This document shows, one piece after another, positions 20,201 to 32,200 of a stretch of 64,000 bases of DNA. The stretch comes from Rhodopirellula europaea 6C (GTDB taxonomy: Bacteria > Planctomycetota > Planctomycetia > Pirellulales > Pirellulaceae), in NCBI RefSeq assembly GCF_000338295.1, contig NZ_ANMO01000256.1:1-64000 (forward strand). The letters are read 5' to 3'. Positions within the stretch are counted from its first letter, which is position 1, and every line of letters begins with the position of its first letter. Both the position numbers and the translations under genes were made by a program. The notes beneath the pieces are model-generated. The model ran no database searches. It was not told the origin of the DNA and saw only the letters and a list, made by a program, of their open reading frames with translations.

Positions 20201-23200
20201 AGTGGCGGCGGCGCTAGTCAGGCTGCCGTGACCAACGCTGTCGAGTGACTCGCCTGGGAAGTTGCCCGCTCCAGGAACTGGGATCTCAGAGAAGTCTTCC
20301 ACGAAGTAGGTGAACAGGTCCGTGGCGTCGAACGGTGATTCTTCGTTGTAGTCCACGTTGGGTTCGTAGGAACCACTGACAAACTCGCCACTGCCGGCCA
20401 AGAACATGCCCGGGTTGGCGGGGTCAGGAACCAAAGAGAACGTTAGCGAAAGACTGCCACGCGCGGTGGCCAAAGTTTGGACCGGTGCCAAACCTGTGAC
20501 GGTGTCGTACGTGAGCGTGCGGGCATCGATCGAACCGCCCGTGCCACCCGGCAAGCCAATTTGGATGACGCGCAGGTCTTGTGCATCTTCGTCGAACAAG
20601 GCGGGGAAATCACCGGGCGGGGTGACTTCCAGGGCCGACCCGGGGGCACCGAGTCGCAGCAGGTCGTCTTTCGTGAAATTTCTGAGGCCATTACCATCCG
20701 ATTTGGCAACCGGATTGGGATCACCGGTTCCGTTGACGAACTCTTCGTACTCAAGCAAGTCAAGTGAGAGGTTTTCAGCTTGAGGAGTATCGTTGACCGG
20801 TTTGATCAGGATCCGAACGGTCGCGGTGTGAGTGAGGAAGTCGTCGACTTCGTTCATCGATCCAGGCGTCCCCTCGGGGCCTAAATCAAATGTGATACCT
20901 CCGTCTGTCACCGTGTAGGTGAAGGAGTCTTCGCCGTAGGTATTGCGAGCCGGTGTGTAGACAATGTTTCCGTCAATATCGATCGAAACTGTTCCACCCA
21001 AATTGCTGGTGGCGCTGACAGCCGTGACAGTCAATCCCGAGTCATTGGTGTTGTCATTCTCGTCAGCTGCCGAGTCACGAGCTTCTTTGTCGTTCGCGAT
21101 CAGGTAGGCCTGAGGGATGACCAGAGTTTGGTCTTCCGTGGGAACAGGCACCGACGCGATTGGGTTCATCGGGTCGGGGCCAATGAAGAACGCGTTCCAG
21201 ATTGGATTCTTCTCGCTAATGACGTCGTCGGCGGCGATCGGTGCATCGTTCTTCGGTTTGACGTCAATCTCCGCAGTCGCCTGGGCGGTGAGTTTGGCAC
21301 CCGTGAACAAGGTATCGTCCGTTGGATCGACCAGGTCCGCGCCAGGATTGACCAGCACGCCATCGTCTTCGATTGTGAACTGGAACTCATCACGCAACAG
21401 CGAATTGCCATTCGCGTTGTCTTGGTTCAAGTCCGTGTCGGCCAAGTACTCGATGGTTTCTAAGAACCCAGTTGCCGCTTCCCAGGTTGGAATGATTCGG
21501 CCCCGTGGAGTTTTGAAACCATCGGCGGGGATTGGTGTGGTCCAGTCGATATCGGTGACAACTCCTGCCACAGTGGTCTGCAGCGAGATGACATTGAACG
21601 TTTGGATCGATTCGTCCCATGGTGCCGACTGAGTCGAGCCATCAGGGAGTGTCAATGTGAACTCGCGATTTCCGTCGCCAAATGCGCTGGCTTTGAGTTG
21701 TTCCGCCGTGAAGGTTCGCGTCGTGTCTTCCAACGCGAGCAATGTCAGGTTCTCGACAGAAGGCACATCGTTGACGGGTTGCACGTTGATGGACACTGTC
21801 GCGACGCCAATCGGATTCCCGTTCACGTCGAAGACAGGGTTTGCCAATAAGGTCGCTTGGTCGGCCAAGCGATAGGTGAACGTGTCAATGCCAGCGAAGT
21901 CGGCTTTGGGAACGTATTGGAAGTGCCCTGTGAGAGGGTCAATGGAAAAATTCTCAGCGTGTTCGGGTCCATCGACCAAGACCACCGTCGTTGGCGCAAA
22001 TGGAGTCAGCAGATCGTCTGCCGCTGCGGTTGGACCGAACAAGACAGACGACAGTCCCATTTCCGCAGTTAGAAGTGATTGATCCTCAAGTAGTTGGTAG
22101 AGGTCATCTTGCGGTGTCGGGATTGGTGCCGGAATGATTTCGACTTGATAGTCCTCAACCTCACCGCCCACAGCCAAACCGTCGGAGGCCAAACCGCCTT
22201 CGGGCGAGATGCGGAACCGTGCCCAGGCCATGCCGCTCGACGCGGTGGTGGGAGTGACGATGTTGAGAATGTTATCGCCAGCGCTGAGCGGAACGCTTCG
22301 GAAGATCTGTTCGCCACCGTCTTCAGAGGAGTCGCGAGGATCGAAAAGTTGATTCTGGTCCCAATCAATCCATGCGTCCAAGAAACCACCGTTGGGAGCG
22401 TTGATCAGGATCGACGCTCCATTGGAATTGTTGGGGTTCAGGTATCCCAAGACGCCAATCGAACCGATGCTTGGATCTATCAGGGAATCGACAAACACGG
22501 TCTGCGAGGTCGTCTGGTTCTCCAGGCTGACCAGATTGCCGGCAAAACTGACCAAAAGACTGGTGCCGTAACCCGCAAGCGTTTGGTCAATGCGTGCTGC
22601 CAAACGAGCCGCGATGTCATCGATCGAATCCGAGGCTTCGTAGCGAACCGCGATGGTGCCAGAGGTCGAAGACTGCGGCTCTGTTGCTAGCGGATCTATT
22701 TGCAAGAATTCGAAGGTCTTCGAACCAGCCAAGGTGCCAAGATCAATGACGATCTGATCACCGTTAGAAGGCAGCGATTGGACTTCGATCGTCGCCGGGT
22801 TGGCCGGTGACGCTGCCACGACCAAGGAAGATGGATTGGAAGGCGTCGCAGTGATGACTCGTTGCGTATTGGGAGATCCAATGCCGACCCCATCCTCATC
22901 ATCGAAGTTGGTCAGCGACAGTGAGGGTTGCATCGGAACCAGCGTGTCGCCCAACGAAAACTCGACATCAAACGCTTGACCAAAGTCTTCGAACACTGAC
23001 GCGATGGCATTGTGAACGTCTGCGGTGAATCCGTTGAGCTGGTTCATGATTTCAACCGCGTCGGTCAAGACCGAATCGTCAAAGATCACCGACACATTGC
23101 CTGGCTCAGCGGAACGTCCAACGGTGACAAATTCAAACGTCACCGGTCCGCGTGGACTGCCGATATCAATCGTTAACGTGTCGCCGAGCATCGGCATCTG

Positions 23201-26200
23201 AACCACTTCCATGGTGCTGACACCAGCGTTGTCTACCGGTGCTGCAAACGCCAAGGAACTCGTCGTGATCACGACTGGGAGTCGATCGTCGTCGGCCGCG
23301 TTTGGTGATCCGGCAGTGGCGGCATCTCGTTCCGCATCAATGATCGAGCCCAAGCGAATGAAACCATCGTCGATGATTGCATGACGGGCTCCGTTGGAGC
23401 CCAAAGTCGTGCCGAAGCCGTCGATCGCGTCGCCGTAGTCCAAGTTGACAGTCGGAAGAATGATCGTGAACTTGGTCTCACCATTTTGTTGGTTCGGACG
23501 AAGGAAATTTCCGGCGCGGTCGGCAATCCGTTGGTTGTCCAAGAAAATTTCGTAAACACCACTTGGCTGCCAAAGTGTGGTTAGTGGCGTTAAACGCAAC
23601 TCACCGGTTGAATCGTTGAAACCAAGCCGGTAGTCCACACCTTCGACAAGTTCGATGTTATTGCGTCGCACCAAGATTGAATCACGATCGACCGTCGCAG
23701 GATTGATGCCCGTGCCTTCGAATGGCGAGTTCTCGTCTCGGCCATCCCCAATCAGGATTGAAAAAACATCCAGGATGGGATCATCAAGCGAGACGACGGT
23801 TGGATTGGGATCTTTATCCAGCCCGGCATTGTCATCATCAATCGGTTTCAACAGAACGGCATAAGGTGCGTCCGTATCTGCTCGGTCGATTGCTCCCTGA
23901 TCGATGAATGGATCAGCTCCACTGCCGCCACCAGATTGACCGGAGTCGACACGCAGTTGACCAAAGACATCTCGCTGCGGCGCGTCAATGTTCGATCGAG
24001 CGATTCCCAGTTCCGTCTTGAACGTGACATAGGCGAGACGATCGGGCAGCGTCTCCTGCGAATTGTCGATCGCCGCCGAACCGGATTCGAGGTAATAGTT
24101 GCGAGTGGAACGATCAATGAACAAGGGGGCGTTTGGCCCAGCCAGTTCCGGATTGGTACCGGTGGTGCCGTTGGATGCATTGCCTTGGAAGTAGTTCTTT
24201 CGAACTACAGTATTGACGGCATTGAAACCCTCAACATCAATTGCGGTTCCAAATTCCGAAAGAATATTGTTGATGATCGTCGGTGCTGCTTGCCCGACCA
24301 CATCAATCCCGAGTCCGTCCCCAAAGCCAACCAGCGTGTTGTTGACGATTCGCCCGAATGGCACGGATCGTCCAGCTTCGGTGCTCGTCTCGCCCGCGAA
24401 ACGGATGGCCGAATCACCGGACACGACGTTGTTCTGAATCACCACGCCGGGAACCAAACGAGGCGAGTTCAATTGCGGGAAGTTGATCAAGGATCCTTGG
24501 TGAGGCACGCCAGTTTCTTCCGCGGTGCCTGGCTGGACATTGATCCCAACATCATTCGAATCGGAGATGAAGTTGGAATCAATGATGAACATGCCCTGCT
24601 GACGCTCTCGGTTTTGGTCAGCGAGCAAACCGGTGGTGCCGCCGAACATCGTGACGCCGTCTTCCGACAAGATGTGTCGAACATTGGTGTCAAACGGTTG
24701 GAACGTCCCATCAAAGTCCGGAATAATGTTGGCATCTGCTAAAGATGCATATTCATCGACGCGTCGAATTTCGACTTGATAAGGTCCCGATAGAATCTCT
24801 GGGTTGCGATTCGGATCGCGATTGCTATAGCGAGGATCGTTCAGCAGCGTGAAGGTTCCGGAATCAATATTGATGGCCCGCGTCCCGCCTTGCAGAGCAC
24901 CTTCGACGGAAGGAATTTGGGCGGGAACGGTGACCATTTCGCCTCGTTCGGCGTAACCGACGATAATGTCGTCGATATAGAAACCTTCGAAGAAATTATT
25001 CTGTGTCGCATTGGAGCGAGAGTTCGAAGAGATTTCACCGAAAGCGGACGGAATGCCATCGCCGACGATACGTCCTGCTGTACTGAAATCAAATCGAAGT
25101 TGCAGTCCCGTTTCCCCGGCGAAAGACGACAAATCAATTCTTGCTTGACGCCACGAACCCGTGTTGTCGAAAAGTTCTTGAACTATTTGATGATTTTCAG
25201 CACGCTGGGTGGTGCTGTTCAAACCTGCGTCGGACAAATGCGAAATGAATCCGGGAAGCTCTCCATCTGGGTTCTGTGATGGGTCATTCGCACTGAGCGC
25301 GGAGTTGTTGGTTGCAACCAGTTCCCACTCTCCCGTCGAGGGCCGCAACACGAATACACGGGCAGCGTCGCGGAACGGATCCTGACCATTCGCCGTGGTT
25401 TCACCCGGATGATTTTCCGTCTCCAAAAAGTAGTTGACGTAGAGCGTAGGACGATCTTCCGCGACCGAACCAGCCAAATCGAAAGAGTTCGAGACTAATT
25501 GACCTTGAGCACCACCGGCAAGGGCGTAAGTGTTGACCAAGTTTGGGTTGGATGCCAAGTCACGATGTAATTCTTCAGATAGTCCATACTGAGCGTTTAC
25601 GCCGTCATAGGTGATGTACCCTTGAGTTGTATTGTTGAACTGGTTGTTTGGAATCCAATCTTCCAATCCAAAGTAGAAGCTTGCACCACCGTTGTTCTGT
25701 CGGAAGTTTCGGGTTCCGTCTGGTGTCAATGAATCGAGATACTCCACATCAATCTGACCCGGCTCGCGTGACCCGTCCGGGGCCTCATTGATACCGTGAC
25801 CGACATCGCCTGCGCGACGTGTTGTTGGGTGCCAGAGATTCAAGTCCAAGGGACTGAATGCCAATCCGACGGGGGCGTCGCCTCGGGCCGGCGCAATGTC
25901 ATTCAATTGAGCGAACAGGGCCGTTGGGTTGCCTGAATTGTCGGCAAAAATATTCTGCAGCACTCCAGCTGAGTTGAAAGCGTACAACTGTCCGCCTGTC
26001 GTGGTGGCGAACATCAAGTCCGCGTAAGCACCATTTTCGACGCTCTGAGGGCCAAGCGCCAGCGCGCTGAACTCAGCCCCGGGTACAACATTGAGTATCT
26101 GCGCAATACCACTGTTTTCATCGATCAGAATAATTTCACCGGCGTTTGTCACCCCGAACAGATTTTGTTGTGCAATCGGGTCATCGAAAGCAATGCCGGT

Positions 26201-29200
26201 GACGCGCCCGGCCAACGCAACGCCGCTCGCCGGCGTACTGAATGGAGTCGATCGGTTGTTAGCGACGGTTCCACCATTTCCATCGCGATTACCGTTGGCA
26301 TTGCCGCCATAGATTGCGGCTGTGACTATCTGACGAGCGACGGGGTGGGTGTTGATTGCGTTCACGATCGCATTGGCATTTGGGCCTCCGCCGTTGTTGT
26401 TTCCAAGACGTAGAGTAATGGAGCGTGTGTTGATGTTGGCATTGGTCACGACAGCGGCCGTGTCATTTCCAGCATTCACGATGTTCAGCGTGAATGCGCC
26501 GGCCAAACCGGGTTGGTTGGATTGGAAACGAATGTCCGTCCGTGCAGCTGGGTTGGCGTTGTTGGAGATTGAAAATGTGTCAACCTGAGGCGTGACGCCC
26601 GCGAGATTGATGTTCCCCATCACACCATATTTACGGTTTGCTGCTTGGTTGGGGTTGCCACCGTTGGCAGCCACCGGCGCGGCGCTGCCGCCCTCATTTC
26701 CTCGATACAACTTCGACGAATTTTCCGATTCACGAACGACATAGTAGACATCGTAGGTGGGAGTCGCCGTGGCGGCTCCGGTTCGTTCAAACGCCAATGC
26801 ATCGACATCGCTGGAGTTCGTAAATTCAGCTAAACGAGGGTCGTTGACTGTTCCGCGATTCGCATTCGTTGTCAGGTTAACATTCAGATCGCTGGCGTTG
26901 ATCGGGGGAGCTTCACCAGGAATGTTGTCGTCCGATACCGCGGTGAGTGTCCCGGTGGCAGGATCGATCTCGACCAATCGGCCGACCGAGTTGCCCAAGT
27001 TGTCGGCTCGTTGATAACCGAACATCCGGCCGTCACTGCGAATCGTGATGTCCTGGATGTCATCGTTCGCTGGTGACCAACTATTTTGTGAAACGGGGCG
27101 TGTGTACGTGCCTCCGTTAAAAGGATCGGCGAGATACAGTTGGTCGTCGGCGTTGGCGACCGGGCGTTCGGTCGCGATGTACAAAGGCACATTTTCAAGC
27201 GAGAACGCGGGCAGGTGTTGTTGTAAGTTGGCTGAAGAGTCAATGTTGAAGATCGATGATTGGGGCTGGATCGGCAATCCATTTGGAAAAAACGGATCCA
27301 GTGGGATTGTGTTGTAACCGGAGAATCCGATCCGATCTTCGACAACACGATCAACTGAGTTGACTGGTTCCAGCCGCACGTAACGATTGTCGGCTGTTGC
27401 TCCGGGTTGGAACGCACCGTTGGCGTCAAACGTTCCCAAATTGTCATACTGGCCCATCAGAGCACTTGGCGTGACGCCGTTGCCCATCACTGCGATGTAG
27501 TACTGGCCTCCCGTGACCAAATGAACCGGGCCAATGTAAGGATCTTTGGTGCCGAGCGATCCTCGCGAAAGATCATCGATGTCGGGATCGGAATCAATGG
27601 TGTCGGGCTGATCGTCCTCGATGTTGGACTCGCGTCCAACGAAGATCAGCTGGCCACTTTCATCGTAGACGGCAAGAGTCGTATCGGCTCGGTTGGCCTT
27701 ATCGGCATAGTCCATATCAAACACGACCGCCATGGTTCCGGCTGCATCGTTTACACCGCCGATGACCTGAACACCTGTCTGAGTCGCATCAAAACGATAC
27801 CAATCGACATCGAGATCGCGGTTATTGACTCCCAGTTCCTCGCCCAGGTTGCCGGAAATAGAGATTGCTGCCAGGTCACTCTCGAGCAAACTTTGAAGTG
27901 GTTGTGCCTGGGCAAATGTATTATTGGCGGCTCCTGTGACCTCACCTGCCTCACCCAAAATATGACTGCGAGCTGGCAATCCACTGACATCAATGCCGCG
28001 ATTCGCATAGCGAATGTCGGCATACTGGACCGTGCTACCAGGGTATTCATCCACTTGCTGCAAACGGATTTGCATGTGGTACTGGCCACTGCTCGTCCCG
28101 TTGAGCGATGTTGGTGTTGATCCCAGTGAACGGACGCGGATGAAGTAACGCCCCAGCGTTCCCAGTGTGCCGGGTAAAACAAGATGCATCCCTGCGTCGC
28201 GGTAATTCTCGGAGTTGAAATCGCCACCGAGCAGTGGATTCTGAATCAGCGGCAAGTTATTCAACGAACCCGCTTCATTCGGATCGAACGAGCTCATCGA
28301 TCGAGCCACCACGGTCCCGTTGGCATTGAGCACTTCGATAACGGTGTCAAGCGAAGAGTCCGTTCGATCGATGTCCAGCCAGACCGGTGTTCCCGCCGTT
28401 CCTTCAAAACTGTAGACATCCAGGTCCTCGGGCGAATCGGGGCTGATGAACCCTTGGACCTCAAAGCCGAGTCTTCGGTTTTCGTCGCCGCTCTTTTGGT
28501 CGGGAGCCAAGGTGCCCACAAACTGGGCGACACCCGGGAAGGAGTTCTCGTCTTTCCCCGCCGTCAACGGCGTTTCGCGTTCTCGGACAACAGCAACGTT
28601 TCGGTCGTTGCTGAATTCGTCAAAACTCAACCCACGCCAATCCCCTTTCTGACCGCCGGTTTGACCATCGTTTCCGGTGTCGAACAAAAAAGCGCCTGTC
28701 GGTGTGAATCCGGCACCCACCGAGTCGTCTTGAAGACTGGTCAAGATCACTGGGAACCCAGGGGAACCCGACACGGTGACGGTACCACCAATTCGGTCGA
28801 CGATTTCGGCGGGAGACCCAGTTGCGGTGAACCCAGCGTTGTTGCCCTGTAGCTTCACCACCAGGGATTCACTTCCGCTGCTGCGAAGCGTCAGACCGCT
28901 ATTGGAATGATGATTGCCGACCACGATTTCATTCTGGAGGACATGAACAATGTCGGTGTCGTCCCAAATGGATTCCGTCGTCAGCACTTCGCCCCGAACG
29001 AGCATGCCGTTGATGCCGTTGTTCTCGAATTGATTTAATCGGACCAACGGTCCAACATTGTCGTCAAATTCTGAGAAAACCTCCAACCGACCAGTGCTGC
29101 GACCATAGTCAGGAGTGTTGGTGAACTGGAGCGAGTTGGCATTGATGTTGATCGCGGGTCCTTCGTTGTCGACAATCTCATTGCCGACAATGATGGGTTG

Positions 29201-32200
29201 TGCGCCGCGAACGTAGATCGTGGCGGACGCGTTTGCACCGCGCCCGTTGCGCACGCCGCTCGCGTTTCCATTCGCATTGTCACTGATCAATGAATTGGTG
29301 ATCCGCACTTCAGCTTGGTGAATTTCAATCACATTGAAATTTGCGGATCCACCTTCGATCGATGAGTCGCCACCACCATAAGAAATGATGGCATTGTCGA
29401 TACTACCCGAGCTCGTGAAGCCGAAGTAGAAACCGCCCCAGTCGCCAGGTAGTCCGGCCGACCCAGGTGTGTTGGTCGTGTCATAAACTCCGCTGCTACC
29501 GTATCGATCATCATTGATGGAGGTGAAGATGACGGGGCGGTTTTTGGTGCCTTCGGCGATGATGGCTGAGCCACCCGCTTCCGCTTCAATGCGAGCGCCT
29601 GCCGACTTGATGACGATGCCCGGATCGACAAGCAGGCGTCCCGACGCGCGGCCTGATAATTCGCCGGTGGTCTTGTCTAGGTAGCGACCGCCAACGTTTC
29701 CGGCGATCACCAAATTCTCAGTCAAGACGTGCGCGATGTCCGTGTCGTTGAATCGACCCGGTGTGGTCAATTTAGTAACGACTTGACCATCTTGAGTCTC
29801 AATCCGAATGAACAAACCGTTGATGGTATTGTTCGCCAAATAGTTACCGACAATTTCGGGCCCGATGCGTCCACCGGACTCATCAAAACTGTCAGGGCTG
29901 GCCGAAACCGCGGCGCTGTTGCTATCGGTGATTCGGTTGAACGCGATCGATGGTCGGGAATCGATCACGTGAATTGGGCTGAATGAATCTTCGGCGGAAT
30001 CGACGAAGACCTTGCCACCACCGTGTCGAATGTCAGTGTGTGAGATGTAGTTGAGGAACATGCCCGAGGATTCCAAGTCGGAATCGTCGCGAAGTACGAT
30101 CCCGCCGAAGTCGCCCGCGCTGGGCGGATTGACCGCCGATGAACCCGTCGAATTGCCACCGAAAGTGCTGTCAAAGTACGAACGCAGCCAAACTGGAACA
30201 TCGGGTGTTCCCAGTACCTGAAGCGCAGCTGCGGAACGATCGATATCGATGGAAGACGATCCGACATCCAAGTTCGACTTCCGCATCTTGAGCAGCGCTC
30301 CCGCGTCAATCATCGCGGTGACGCCTTGCGGAACGCGAAATTCAGCACCATCGCGAAGCGACGCGCCACTTGTCGCAGTACCGATCAGATACGGTTTGAT
30401 GTCGGCGGTGGTGGATGGATCGCCATCGGCGTCGTTGCCGATAATCCGAACCAAGTTCGGTGTGTTCAGTAATGTGTCTGAGCCAGACAGATCCAATCGT
30501 TCAATCCCGGTCAGTTCGACGGTTCGACCAACCACATTGGCACTTCCTGGCAACACAGCATTGATAGCAGAAGCGGTCGCTACAGCAGCGTCTTCTGGCG
30601 AGCCACTGGTGGCCAAGGTGATGCCGCCGGCCCCAAAGTGAAAGCTTTCTGTTTCGGGGGTTCCATTGACTGTGCGAATGATTTCAAAGGTGTCACTCGC
30701 ATCGAGTGCATCCAGACCTACGGTCGGGAACACAATGCGTTCACCGGCACGTTGCAACGCTTGCCCAATGTTGTCAAACGCATTGCCCAACGTCCCGTCG
30801 CCATCCAGCGCAGCTGCGTTAGGATCGTTCAAACGGTCGACGAAAACGGTGGTGCTTACGTCGCTGGCTTGGAAGTAGAACGAGAAGACGCCGCCCGGGG
30901 TTCCATCTCGGTCGCCGTCAATAGGAGTTCCATCAACATCGCGGAGGACAGACGCGGACTCACCAGCAAATTTCAATTCCAGTTCATATTGACCATCTGT
31001 CGTGCCACCAAAACCAGAGTCAGGAACCAAAGGGTTGTAGTCTTCGTTGTCAGTGCTGCTGACACCGATCAGATAGGTGCCCGCTTCGAGGTCGACGTCA
31101 AGGAATGAGTCGTTGCCGAAGTAGCGATCGTTTCGGGCGATGATGTCCATCGATCCATCGTCGTTGATGCCAAACAAGGTCAAGACAGTGCTTAGGCCGC
31201 TTGGCGTCGAAAGGCGTTCGGCGAAAGTCTCTGCCGTGAAACGTCCTCCTTCCGCAACTGCGAACTTGTAGAGGTCGATGTCAGTCGCGTTAGGTGGAGA
31301 AACGCGTTGCAAGTGAACAATATCATGATCTCCAGGCAGCACGTCATTTGGCAACGGAGCTCCTTGAAGAGAAGGGATGTCATAAGAGTGGCCGAGCCCC
31401 AGTGAGTGTGCAATTTCATGCATCATCGTCTCTGTGAAACCGTCACCAAAGAAACGATTTGATTGATTAAACAAGGTGCCATTCAGGATTGCGAATGTGC
31501 TATTCGCCAACCCGGCGACACCATCGTTCGGTCCCAGGCTGGGTGAGACGGCTCTGAAATCCCCTTTGCCGATCATCAGCTCATCGAGTCCGGGCACTGT
31601 TTCCGATGTTTCTACAAATTCGTATCCCGACAAGCCGGCGAAGATATCGAACAGAGTGCGGACAATTTCCTTTTCTTTTTCGGTAATCAGGTTGATGTAG
31701 TCCTGGCCGTTGGCATCAGTCCCAAGAGTGTCCGGGAAGTAATAGCGAACAATCTCGATCGATGACGGAGCGATCAGATTCGTTCCTTCGTCGTTTCGAA
31801 CATGGGGTTCCCGCTGGATTTCTCGGTGCCCCGGCTCGTCGGCTCCACCAACGCGTTGAGCGAGCGGGACCGATTGAACTTGGATTTGTGAAGCAATGCG
31901 AACACCGGTCGCATCCAACGTCACGGGACTCGCTGGCGTTCCAGTCAGATCGCTGGCGGTGAGCAGAGTCGAGTTGTTGTCGTTGTTGGTGAGTGAGGTA
32001 CTCGGAACGGTGGGAGAACCACCAACTGGCGTGCCCGCTTCGCCAATGTCCAACCGATAGTTACCCTCGGGGATCGGTCCCGAAAATTGAAGTGTGACCG
32101 TGCCTTCGGCAACGTCGTAGGTCGCCAAATTGGGCTGCAACGGTGCGAGCTGATCATCGGTCTTGTCCGCAGTCGCGCGGGTATCGATCAGCCGATAGAA

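Noticed and set aside
15040-20790. Possible CRISPR-like or transposon repeat array
   Set aside because: Units are over 1 kb, in frame and protein-coding, with no spacers or terminal inverted repeats.
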